This document shows positions 1-10,239 of a stretch of 64,000 bases of DNA, in pieces. Each line of letters starts with the position of its first letter. Positions within the stretch are counted from its first letter, which is position 1. The notes beneath the pieces are model-generated. The model ran no database searches. It saw only the letters and a program-made list of their open reading frames with translations, and had not been told where the DNA came from. The stretch lies in the NCBI GenBank assembly GCA_021029095.1, contig JAJOHG010000104.1, forward strand, positions 1-64,000, written 5' to 3'. A program made the translations under genes and the position numbers. The DNA comes from Phellopilus nigrolimitatus. Its lineage: Eukaryota; Basidiomycota; Agaricomycetes; Hymenochaetales; Hymenochaetaceae.

Positions 1-2
1 CC

Positions 3-92
3 GTAAAGCTCGCGCAGCGGCTCAATAAGTGCGTCGAGCGCAATATCACCGATGAAGGCATTCCGAGTACGCAGCTTGTATCGAATGAGTAG
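3..92 (+). CDS. 3' end of an SWS1/ZSWIM7-like SWIM-domain gene (5' part outside window)
   Basis: The first 30 codons of one frame end at TAG 90-92 and match, almost residue for residue, the C-terminus of the SWS1-like gene at 39446-40010 on the other strand. Both contain A-Q-R, then N-I-T-D-E, then S-T-Q-L and a final S-N-E before the stop. SWS1/ZSWIM7 proteins are SWIM zinc-finger partners of Rad51 paralogues in the Shu complex and act in homologous recombination. Only the tail is visible, so whether this copy is intact cannot be told. Its position upstream of a carboxypeptidase gene, while the other copy lies downstream of one, suggests a duplicated segment. Confidence 0.6.
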   Translation, partial: VKLAQRLNKCVERNITDEGIPSTQLVSNE

Positions 93-229
93 CGCCGTTC
101 AAGATCTGTCAGTCAGAAGATGTACCTTCTACGGTTTAGTGAAAGTTTCCAAATGCTCTCTTATGTTAGGCGAGCGTAACCCAGTCCATGAATTTGTACG
201 AGAGCACCTTTTGCCAGAGTAGTCTCCTG

Positions 230-1640
230 GCTGTAGAACATGATTTGAAGTGAGCTTCACATAACGATGAGGACATGCAGCGTAAGCCACGTACCGATAC
301 GTCACCGAAGACGCTATAGCACAGACACCCTTCTAGACCAGTCTGTCCTCTCCTCGTCTTTGCTAATCCACATGTGCACGGTGTGCGCCACGATCCAGAG
401 ATGGGGATGTACTGTTTTAAAGAAGACGTGCGGCTGACGCGATCATGTACAGCTCACGGAGGACATCACCCCCTGTCCAAAAGTCGGGAGCACGCCTTGT
501 GCCGAAAACTGTTGTACGTCGCACAGTTTGCAAGAGTATTCTCGTCTTAGAAGCTTGCATTTAGATTACGTTGAATCTGCCGTTTGAAATTTTCGCAGAG
601 TAACTAGGACGCGCTAGGATATGTATAAGGCGTCTCTGAGACACAATAGTGAAAATATCTTGAAGTTATCATGAAACAGCCGAACCTTGGCAGAACATGC
701 ACAAGGCAATGTTTCTGAAACGAGCGTGTTGACGTTCAGATCCCGAGCAATCGCACGGCTAACAGCTGAGTAGGGGAGATAGCTGCCAGAACACAGCGTC
801 GGCTTCAAGATGATCCAAAGACCGGCTTGAAAGCTTGAGACAGGTCCCAAGAAAACTAGTGAAACAATGAGACGCATTCGGTCGTTTATTTTGCGATAAG
901 GCCTTTCGACATCGACCGGCAAGACATTTGTTACCGCACACAACCGCCATTATTTTCGCACAAATAAGCTTACAACCTCCAAAGCCCTTCTGCATACCCG
1001 CTCAACGCATCCGACAACCTAGGGTCAAGTGCGGTTAAGCCATAAGGGGAGGTAGTTGCGACTTCCTGCGAAAGGTGTATGATCAAGGCGTCTCTGACGG
1101 CTATTGGGGGCTGGAGCCAATGCTAGACAGATACAAGCATGATTCAGAGGCAAGGAGAGAACGGCAAGGAGGGACTCGATTGCATGCCGCACTAGTCACA
1201 TGCTTATGCTTATGTAAAGCACTGCAGTTTGTCCCTAGCCAAGTCGAGCTCTTTCTCATCTGCTTTCTGGATAGCAGCAATACGCTCTGCTCGGTGAAAC
1301 AGCTAGTTACATCAATGCATGCGTCGAATCAGTATTGCGCTTCGTATCCTCTCGCTTCATGTGCTATCTCTTGCGATCTCCACATGGCAGGATCACTCTC
1401 CCTACTTTGCCAGCTTCTTCTTGGCTTTCACCGCTCTAGTTGCATGAGTCATCGTATCCAGACGACGTGGGCGGCGTTCGGATCTTCTTTGGCCATGCTG
1501 TATCCTTGTCTTCTGGAACCGGGCGATGCGGGTGCGAGACGCGGTCGCAGACGTTCGCGTTCTTCGTTTGTGATACGCGAACAGTCAGCAGTTCGCCTAG
1601 AAACACATAAAACCCTAGAACTTGCAGATCGACTTCGCTG
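230..1640. repeat. Duplicated 1.4-kb spacer upstream of carboxypeptidase copy 1
   Basis: This stretch is similar, in inverted orientation, to about 42660-44040. In both places it ends at the start of a serine carboxypeptidase copy. Within it, 614-995 on the minus strand reads like a decayed NACHT piece (N-K-C-L-A-G followed by an N-A-S-H motif), comparable with the N-K-C-L-A-G segment of the intact NACHT domain near 49550. No open gene model is supported. The spacer probably contains the carboxypeptidase promoter near its right end. Confidence 0.55.
614..995 (-). pseudogene. Possible decayed NACHT-domain remnant
   Basis: Two overlapping minus-strand frames carry short stretches resembling the region just after Walker A of the NACHT gene at 49.4 kb (A/G-N-K-C-L-A-G, then a polar segment and a D-H-L-E-A-D stretch). 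The counterpart copy at 43299-43653 keeps the same pattern on the plus strand. Frames change and no Walker motifs survive. The call is tentative and based on eye alignment only. Confidence 0.25.
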
Positions 1641-1646
1641 CAAGCC

Positions 1647-3765
1647 ATGGCTCCCCTGCTCCGTCTCTGGCTCATCGGTTGTCTGAGCTTGTTGGTATCT
1701 TCGCGTCAGATACCTAAAGTCGATGGTGTCCACGGTGGTGTCCCAGCCTCTGCATCTAGCGTCAACAAAGATGCAGCGGTCCCGAAGCCGCAAGTGTCTG
1801 GCTCTCCCGTGGCTGGCAAATTGCGCTTTATCGAGAACTCTGGCGTTTGTGGTTGGTCTTCGTTTATAACCTTAAAATACGATTGTGTTCTCAAGCATAT
1901 CTCCGTAGAAACTACTACTGGTGTTTATCAGGCGTCTGGATATGCAGATCTGACGACTTCTCAGAGCATGTGGTAAATAAATTTCAGTATGCTATCAGTG
2001 TCACGTGGTTAATTTTCCTTCGCGGTTTCTTAGGTGGTGGTTCTTCGCCTCACGAAACAACTCTGCTGATGCGCCTCTTGCGATCTGGCTCAATGGCGGC
2101 GTGAGAGCACATATCAACTTGATTCGCTTTTCTTTCTGAACATCTGTCTTTCTCTGCGGCAGCCTGGGTCATCGTCAATGCTCGGTCTTTTCCAAGAAAA
2201 CGGGGTTGGTCTTTTTCTTCTGATTCTTCGTTGTTATTCTTGACTGAAGAATCCGAAGCCCTGTCGAATCAATACAGACGAGGCAACAGTATCTTTGAAT
2301 AAATACTCTTGGAACAACAATGCGAATATGTGAGTGTTTCTTAGAAGCAGCTAGTTTGATCATACTGATCTTATTGAAAAGGCTTTACATCGATCAACCG
2401 AGTTCGTGAAGCCTTCACCCTTTCTTGCATTGCGTTCAGTGTATTGAGCTAGTTTTCAGTCGGCGTTGGCTACTCCCACGGCGACCTCGAGGTCTCGGGA
2501 GCGAAGCAGGCGGCAGAAGCAGTGTGGAACATGCTCCAGATCTTCTTTGCAAACGACACGTTCTCCGCGTACGCGAAGAACGACTTTGCACTCTGGACGG
2601 AGTCGTAAGCGCACCCACTCCCATTTCCACGACCCTGGACTGTACTAACGTATAGCCTCTCCTTGCCAGGTACGGAGGGCACTATGGTCCGGCGTTCGCG
2701 CACTACTTCCTCGAACAGAATGCGGCGATCGCGGCAGGCACACTGAAGGGAACGACTATCAACCTCAAGACGCTCGGCGTCGGGAACGGACTCACGGACC
2801 CGCTCTCGCAGTATCCGGAGTACATGGTGTACGCGGGGTCCAATCCCTACCACCCTACTGTCTCGAGCAGCGTTATCGAGCAAGCCAACACGTCCTTCTA
2901 CGAGTCTGGCGGCTGCAAGTCCCAGGTGCGCCCACTTGATTCGCTGTATCTGCTATGAGGTTGGTTTCGAGTATGTTGTATCGCGCAGATCCAATCGTGC
3001 TACGACACCAACTCGACGTCGGCGTGCTCGAGCGCGCAGTCAAATTGCAACGATAACGTGCTCTCGCCGCTGTCCGGTGACTATGACGTGTACGACGTGC
3101 GCCAGCCCGAGGACGATTCGTACCCACCAGACATTACAAGCCTGCTGACGGGCTCGTCTTTCATGCAAGTCGAGACGTTGTATTCTTGGGCGTGTATAAT
3201 GAGATGTTTTTCACAGGGATTCTATCGGTGCGGAATCGACTTGGCAAGAGACGAATAATGATGTGTACAACAATTTCGCCCAGACTGGAGACTGGATGTT
3301 GAGTTCTGCACCTGACCTCGAGGCTGTCATTAATGCCGGAGTAAGCTTTCTCGGCCTTTCCTTCTCACACTGTTTCTCTGACTGGTGTTTTATTCAAGGT
3401 CCGTACGGTTATCTACGACGGAGACGCAGATTACATTCTGAACTTCAAAGGCGTCGAAGCGATGGTGAGCGCCCAAAATCAACCGCACCGTCTTTACGCT
3501 CCTGATATGTGCAATTTTATTCCTACAGGTCGGTAACCTCCAGACGCAGTTCAGCGCGCTCTACCAGCAGCAGTCCTTCGCGAACTACACCGTCGCGGGG
3601 CAGCCTGCGGGGCTCGTGAAGAACGCGGGCACGTTCTCGTATATCCGCGTGTTCGGCGCGGGGCACGAGGTGCCCGCGTACAATAACACGGGGCTCGCGA
3701 CGGGCCAAGCGGCCCTGCAATTTTTCGAGCAGGCGATGAAGGGCGAGCCGCTGAGTTCTACCTGA
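1647..3765 (+). CDS. Serine carboxypeptidase (S10 family), copy 1, apparently intact
   Basis: This is a secreted or vacuolar carboxypeptidase of the CPY/S10 family, which removes C-terminal residues from peptides. A hydrophobic signal peptide (about residues 1-20) precedes the mature part. About a dozen exons join in frame: E-N-S-G-V-C, W-L-N-G-G-P-G-S-S-S-M (oxyanion-side motif), D-Q-P-I-G-V-G-Y-S, the nucleophile motif E-S-Y-G-G-H-Y-G-P split by an intron at 2608-2669, the catalytic Asp in Y-D-G-D-A-D-Y, and the catalytic His in G-A-G-H-E-V-P near 3660. The intron beginning at 3165 has a GC donor (GCAAGT), where copy 2 has GT. The start is the ATG at 1647, in CCATGG context. Its 3' end faces a decayed NACHT fragment, as does copy 2. 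I see no inactivating lesion. Confidence 0.85.
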
Positions 3766-3924
3766 GTAAGGCGTAAGGCGGATGCTTCGCGTTGCGTGCT
3801 GCAAGTGTACATCATTCGAACTGTCTTTTATGTCTTTGGGAAAGGTTATGACCATGCGCGCCCGAAGCACATGTTAGTTGTTAGTGCTCGGCGTTACTCC
3901 GACTAGCTTAAAAAACGAATGCGT

Positions 3925-4115
3925 CAAGTTGTGTCACCAAAGTTAAACGCAAGTTCCTGCCAGCCATTCCGGCGAACTCCATTGCTTGTAACTTCTTAGC
4001 GCTGAGCGGTCCTTCATTGTCACAGCAATCTCGAAGAGTGTTGAGATTTCTTTGCCGATGAGGATCAGCGAGTGTTCGGACTCCGAGTTGCTTATAAGCA
4101 CGAAAGATTGGATGG
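3925..4115 (-). pseudogene. NACHT-gene remnant, tail-to-tail with carboxypeptidase copy 1
   Basis: On the minus strand this stretch matches 24480-24620 (+), including the A-T-S-N-S/S-N-S-E-like segment, the T-L-F-E-I-A stretch and W-S-S-P-E-W. That region in turn continues a clear NACHT-gene fragment. Both remnants lie just past the stop of a carboxypeptidase gene, so they were duplicated together. No reading frame is intact. Confidence 0.45.
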
Positions 4116-4119
4116 AAGA

Positions 4120-5190
4120 GAGAGACGAACCGAAGTAGCGATCCACTGGTCAATGCACTCGTCCGCACTAACAGCCAACCAATAAACAACGGAGCGTGAA
4201 GATAGGAAAGAAACGGAGCGTGAAGAAAGGAGAAGAAGTACTGCATAAATCTCATAATGTATAGGGTTAGGCCGTCTCCCAAGTTGGGAGGCAGGTAAAT
4301 CGGCTGCATAATGCATAAACTTTTTAGGAAAGTTTTGCATAACTTAGGGTAAGAAGGTCGCATTTTTAGTACGTACTTGAGGCTTTATTGTCGTGTCAAA
4401 TGTCAAAGACGTGATCCCAGTCTATGTATTCTGTCTACAGGATGGAATAGACCTTTGTGCGCAACTCGAACACCTTTGCCTATCACACAGGAGTTCGGTG
4501 CATATCTCCCCTATTGATTCATTGATTGCGACGACTGGCACGACTTGCTCTCGATCACGACGAAAGCAAGTAAGGAAACCACTTTAAGGGCATTTAGGTT
4601 TTGTACAGTCTGTTGCATACTCTCCTGAAGGAAAGCATGGTTAAAATGACTCCTGTATCTGCATCTTGAACGGAGATACCGATTAAGAAGGGCCACTATG
4701 GGGAATTTCACATATGGATGGTACGGTATGAAATATAGTACACTGAAGGTACTACGGTTCTGGGGCGGTTCTGGGTCCCACATTATTCTCGAGATGGAAT
4801 ACATGATAAGAGTGACATGCTTATATAAAGTTTCCTCCAAGACTGAACGAGTCAAAATTAACTCAATATGAAGATCTGTCCCGGAAACGAATTTCAAAGA
4901 TGTGGCTGAATCTTCTAATGTAAGTTCCTAATTTTATTTGGTTTAAGCTCAGTAGTGTAATGTACTAGCTTTTAGTCGAACTTGAGGAGAATATATGTTT
5001 CTTATCTTGCCATTCACGTTCGACAGCTGTATGAAGTTATGCGTAGCATATAATAAATTGACATATTCTACACTCTGTATCCCCAAGATCATTACTTGTA
5101 TTTAAAAATCATAACACGTAGCGGATGTTGCCACAAAGCCAGCCTTCAATCTGACTCATTTCGCAGAATATGATCATATCGTAGCGAGCG
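4120..5190. other. Intergenic, partly duplicated F-box 3' flank
   Basis: No gene is supported in about 4120-4850. From about 4850 to 5190 the AT-rich sequence is similar to 17040-17370, the matching 3' flank of F-box copy C, so the duplicated F-box module extends some 340 bp past the stop codon. Confidence 0.5.
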
Positions 5191-5196
5191 TAAAAG

Positions 5197-6596
5197 CTAC
5201 TCACCCATTAGCTGCAGTCCTTCCTCCACGCAACGTCGCACCGACTGCATCTTCCTCATCTGGTTCACGTCACACTTGACGAGAGAAAACACTGCCTTCT
5301 TGAGTCCTCCCGGGGCGCACCAGCGCGAAACGAGCATCTCACCGATCAGCTCCTCCTGTCCGTCCCACCCGCTAACGTCGTGAAACCTGATGTCCTGTAA
5401 CGCCAGGCACGGTGCCTCCCAAGGGTTCCATGAAATCATTCTTATCAGGAAGTAGTTAGAGAGGACTGCCGTCTTAATAGTAAGGGATCGCAGTGTAGGG
5501 AGCAGGTGCAGAACATCGAGCAGCTCGTCGTCTTCAGGGCATCCATCTGATATCGTGAGGCTTTCCAGAGGAGGCTGCGAGCGGTGCATAAAATCGAGAA
5601 GTACTGGTCCGGATCGATGGTGGACGGCACTGATTCTCAGATCGACGAGAGAAGGAAGCGTCAACTTCTCGATGAGCAGTATCGGCACTACGGACTTCTC
5701 GAGCCGCAGCGTGCGCAAATGGTGGAGCACGAGCATCGGGCTTGGGGGAACAGGCGGACGGCGCGAGATCCCGCAGAAGTCCACGTTGAATGATTCAAGG
5801 TTGGGTGCTAGGTGGAGCAAATCTAAGCAGACGTCCATGAAGCGATATTTGTTATGTGGACTCTTAAAGGAGAACGCGCAGTGTGTTAGTGCCAACAGAG
5901 ACACTCCGCTCGGTTCGAGCAAAAACGATCCTCCATAGTTTAGGTCTTTAAGGCGAAGGGAAGAACCCAGATCCAGAATTCCGTCGAAATGAAGGGGATG
6001 ATTAAGATAGTCCTTGTTGAGCGGGAAGGACAGCTGCAGAGACTCTATTAGAGGCATGGACGTAGCTTCCAGATTGAAGTTTTCCGAGAACCTCAAGCCA
6101 GAACAAGCCAGCTTTATGTCCTTCCAACGGCACTGCTGGCGAAATAAAGACGATACGACCTTTTCGGTAGTGCTGCGCAGGGCTTCATCACTATTCTCTG
6201 GGATCGAGATGAACATGTTGAATGACAAAGGCACTTTGTTTGATCTGAAGAACCAGGTGTTCATGGTAGCTAGGAAATACTGGAGCTGATCGTGTTGGAA
6301 CGAGCTCTCCCGCGAACAAAGGTCCAGATGAGCCCATAGCTTGCTGGATGAAAGTGCGACATTGCGCCAATAGCGGCAAGTCTGCGACACATTCAATGGC
6401 GCCTGGCGATGCGAAAGGGTATGGTGTGGCCTAGAAAAGAGGCACTCGAAAAATATTTCCAGAAGAACTTCGGGCGGAATGCGCTGGAGAACAGGGGGTT
6501 CCCTTTGTATGATGTTGTTGTCTACCATTGCGTACGTGCGGAGTAAGTAGTTGCTGAAGTGATCAAGACCACGTAGAGGGGAGACTTACCAGCCAT
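5197..6596 (-). CDS. F-box protein, copy A (443 aa)
   Basis: Predicted substrate-recognition subunit of an SCF-type ubiquitin ligase. The N-terminal F-box-like domain (about residues 12-65) shows the R-I-P-P-E-V-L-L-E-I-F core and the Q-T-C-R-Y-W-R-N-V-A motif. The rest is a leucine-rich, LRR-like region typical of agaricomycete F-box families. The start is inferred as a 7-nt micro-exon (ATGGCTG, 6596-6590) joined to 6521. Copy C lacks the in-frame ATG at 6528, but its micro-exon and splice sites are conserved, which supports this model. A TATAAA-like box lies near 6730 on the minus strand. The reading frame is intact to the stop at 5197. Target unknown. Confidence 0.8.
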
Positions 6597-6721
6597 GACC
6601 CTTGAAGCCAGAGAATAACAGAAGGTCGGTTCTACTGACGCTAGAAGAAAGAGGAGACAAGCGGAAGTTGAGGGTTTGACCGTGTGGTAGATGGCGAGAT
6701 GAAGACCTTGGAGGGGCAAAG

Positions 6722-6743
6722 GGGGGATTTATATACCTCAAAG
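6722..6743 (-). promoter_or_regulatory. TATA box of F-box copy A
   Basis: On the minus strand GGTATATAAATCC lies about 135 bp upstream of the micro-exon ATG. The same box and flanks occur before copies B (12102-12112) and C (18908-18926). Confidence 0.5.
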
Positions 6744-6799
6744 CAAGCCACCGCGGCTGCCAAGAACTATAGCTTTCGCTATTGCCGGCGCGTCCCGCC

Positions 6800-8580
6800 A
6801 TTCGTTTTTCTTATTTTAGATTAACGAGATCGTCAAAGCTGCGTGAAAGCACAATGGCGCAGCCACTATTGTGGTTGTGAAGGGTGGCAAATTTGATTGA
6901 AATTAGCGAACGGACATGCGTTTTCAGCCACACTTACCGACGCCTCCGTAGACCAGTGAATCGCTCGTAGGATAACGCCGCGCAAGATGCAAGCAATTGG
7001 CATAATGAACATAGGCAATTTCACATTTTATGACAGGCGCGGAGAACAGCTAGCGCAGTGCGAGATGGTAGAGCTTGGACGCAGTCCTTTTTTCAAAGCA
7101 AGCGATCACAAGAGACAAACAGTGGTCAATGTTGACGTTCGAAAAGGCCAGCTGTCAATGCGCTTGCAAAGTAAACTACTCGGCGTCAAGAAGGGGCAGC
7201 GGGACACGCCAAAAGAACCAGACTGCCGTCTTCGCAAGCGACCCGGACGTCCAAAACGCAGGTCGCCGATTCTGCAAAGGCAGCACGATGGCCGCCGTCT
7301 ATCTAGCTCTCGCCCATCTCGGCCGTCAGCCTGCACGTCACCAGCCCGGCGGCGAAATCACAGAACGTGTGCCGCAGCAGCGCCGCCGTGGCGCGCGCGC
7401 GGACGCCGGAGCAGCCCCGTCCACGAGGCCGTCGCGGCACATGATCCGGAAGCGTCTCGGCGACGCGCCCGCGAAGGACGCGGCGAACGTACCCACCAGC
7501 GGCACGGTGCGCACGTACGGCGGCGTCCTGCGCAGAGGGGGGTGTCCGCGCGGGGAGTCGAGGTCCGGAACCCGCCGCGGCGCTCGCGAACACGCGCGTG
7601 GCGCATGTCGCGGGGAGCCCGAAGTGCTGGTCTCCGGGCGCAGCAGCGCGCGACGTGCGGCGTCTTTCTGCTGAGCGGGGTGGGCGGGGAACGCGTCTGA
7701 GGAGGACCTGGCTGCACGCCCCGCGGCACAGCGATCGCACCGCGCATGCGGGCCCGGAGGACGGCCTCGGCCTCGTCTGGTTACGCGCGGCGCACTCGGC
7801 CTGAGTACGCCCGTTGGGCGTCGCGCTCACGGGCACGCCGCGCGCCGGCCCGTCGCATGTTGGCTGCGCGGCGCACTGCCCTGGTCGCTGGCCACACGCT
7901 CGACCTCGGCGCCGCTCGTGTTTCTAATGGACGCCTCTCCGGCCGGAAAGACGGACAGGGGGTTCGCGGTCAGCGACGCGTCGAGCCGCGCGATGCATAC
8001 TGAGAGGACGGCGGATATCGCGTCGGAGGACGGAGACGAAGTAACAGAGAATGTGGAAGACAGAACAGCACATAACGCACGGACGACAGCAGAGCTACGA
8101 GCGTGTAATCGACCGTGTCGTGCCCAGCATGGCCTAACGATAGTCCGAGAAGTTAAGGCTGCTGCAACCAAATCCAAATAATCATGAGACACACCTTCAA
8201 AATGCCCGCGAAAGTCCAGCGCCCGACTCGCGACGACGTGTCTGTCCTGCCCGCGCTGCTCGGGGTCGGGACACGGCCGGGTCGTCACGGAGTAAGCCTG
8301 GCGTTCCGCCGTGCTGCCGCTGCCGAGCGGGTGGACTGCGGGTGCCATCTGTCTGTCGAACTCGTCGGTGAGGTGCGGCTCGTGCAAAAGCCGATATGTC
8401 CAGGTCCCTCGCCTTTCCAGCCCATGTCCGGGGTCGACTGCGTCCGCTGCACCGCTACTAGGGGCGGACATTATTTTTTCGTGTCAACCGTAGCAAGTTT
8501 GAGGGCAGCAGCGCGCGTATCGAGCAAATACGAGTTCGAGCGGGGAAGGAACGCGGGGCGTCGCGTATGAGCTGCGTCAT
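6800..8580 (-). repeat. GC-rich unidentified repeat unit, copy A
   Basis: About 1.7 kb of strongly GC-rich DNA immediately upstream of F-box copy A. It is closely similar to 10240-11990 (inverted) and 19020-20490 (same orientation). Conserved conceptual peptides include one with L-I-R-D-A-P-R-S-F-P, one with T-Y-R-L-L-H-E-P-H-L-T-D-E-F (ending near 8200), and one with D-A-I-S-A-V-L-S and D-A-S-L-T-A-N after a GT...AG intron-like gap (about 8195-8130). Frames shift between copies and no complete gene can be drawn. It could be a decayed multi-exon gene or a non-coding element. I do not recognise the family. Confidence 0.5.
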
Positions 8581-8639
8581 AACGCATAACGTCGGTTCCC
8601 ACCCGAAGGCTATGCATTATGGGATTTATACAGTACGAG

Positions 8640-10180
8640 AATAATTAATATTAATTCTAATTTAATTTAATTTAATTTAATTAATTTAATTTATTTTCAA
8701 TTAGACCTTGAACTGCACGGAACACAGAGAATTTGGTTCAGAAATGACACAATCGACTCAAAGCTACGAGTTTGGCTTTTGAGTTCCAAAATGAATGGAG
8801 AAGGAATTTTCTCACCATTTTTGACAGTTCCAAACTACCCTTCGCTTCTGTGTGAAACCCTATTTGATTGTGCTTCGTATTTTGCCACTCGAGAAAGCGA
8901 GGATGTAGATTTGCTACAATAAGTTCTGCGTAAATAGATAAATAGTCTTCGAAAGGATCCACTTGTGTTCGCTGACTGACCATCGCCATTCAAGACTGCG
9001 TCCACGATTTGCAGACAAGGAAAAGCCGACACATGATTTTCAAAATCGTATAAGATATTTTTTGCTAGAGCAAATTTGCATGGTTTAGCTGCGGAACTAA
9101 ACAGCAATAAAGACGTGCAGCTAGAGCCAGCATACAGTGCACCACCTGAAGACGCTATGGTGAGGACTCTTTCTTCCACCAGCCTGCAACCCCCGAAACA
9201 CTGCCGGCGCACCGAACTATGAGAAGACATTGAGATAAGCTGCAGGTGTAGGTGCCACGAGCACGGATTATAACTTCTTTAAATTCGCCTAGGGACGCAT
9301 TTGAGCTCGTGGTAAGTCATTCAACCCGAGGTTGTATCCTCTCAGCATCTGGCGGAGCGCCACCGTGTCCCGCGTCAGAGAAGCCCACATTTTGCTCCGA
9401 GTCTGCCTTATAAGAAACCACATAGTTCCTGAAGTGTCAGCAATTGAATGAAGTATTTCTGAGACAACAGTGAGAATGTTTTATCTTCATAGAAGTTTGA
9501 AGCAACCGCGCGCGCGGAAACACATGCTCGGGATGTTGTGGTTCAGAAGGGAACAAAAAATTGGAGGGAGAACTGTCGATAGCGAAATTGACGCCTAACG
9601 TAAAGCTTTCGCAGTCTGCAAAAGAGGTCCAAAATCTTGTTCTAGTTCATCGGTGAAGTATGAACTTGCAGAGCCATATTTTCATGGTCCCAGCAGACCA
9701 GGTTTCCCTTGGAGGTCAGTAACGTGTTGATTTTGGGATGAGACCAGTGTTACCCGGAGAAAAGCACCAGCGTCGAGGTGAGCGATTATATCGATTATAT
9801 CCCGCCAGTCTTTGCAAGTTGAAGGAGGAAGACTGCATATTACTTCTAGAACTCACTAATACTAGCAATACAGCATTTCTCATGCCTTCGGCTATGCGGA
9901 CAGACTATTTCCAGTGAGTCGGATTAGGAGGCGTCAACCAAAAGATTGACCAGCTCAGGACAGCTTATCGACGGCAGCCGCATGAAGTAGATCTAATAGA
10001 TCTGATGTTATATAGTACTGACGAACATAAAATAACCAATACAATGAGCATATGCAAGAAATAGATGGCGGTTACTTTACTGAAAAAATGCCGGTTCGAT
10101 ATGGCTAGTTTGGCAGCATCCTCAGTGGTAAAGCCTGAGACAAAACATCGCTACAGGACAAGTATGCGGCATGGCGACAG
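8640..10180. other. AT-rich spacer, no supported gene
   Basis: It starts with a low-complexity (ATTTA)n run at about 8645-8698. Minus-strand frames at 8738-9230 can be read for 80-130 codons but overlap in two frames and match nothing I know. The remainder to 10180 shows no gene-like frame, splice pattern or RNA gene. Confidence 0.5.
8645..8698. repeat. (ATTTA)n low-complexity tract
   Basis: Consecutive TTTAA/ATTTA units, directly at the boundary between the GC-rich repeat copy A and the AT-rich spacer. Confidence 0.8.
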
Positions 10181-10239
10181 ATGAGCCCGACGTCGGCCAG
10201 TCGCATGTCAATGCTGGAGTGGATGTGGATGGAGAGAGG

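Noticed and set aside
1075..1686. 203-codon plus-strand frame before carboxypeptidase copy 1
   Set aside because: Not preserved in the duplicated spacer at 42660-44040 and overlaps the promoter and start of the carboxypeptidase.
7303..7836. Open frames of 130-237 codons in the GC-rich repeats
   Set aside because: Arg/Pro/Ala-rich, overlapping on both strands, not conserved in frame between the three copies.
8060..8130. A-G-H-D-T-V-D-Y-T-L-like peptide in the GC-rich repeats, suggesting a cytochrome P450 I-helix
   Set aside because: No heme-binding cysteine motif, ExxR or other P450 hallmark nearby in any frame or copy.
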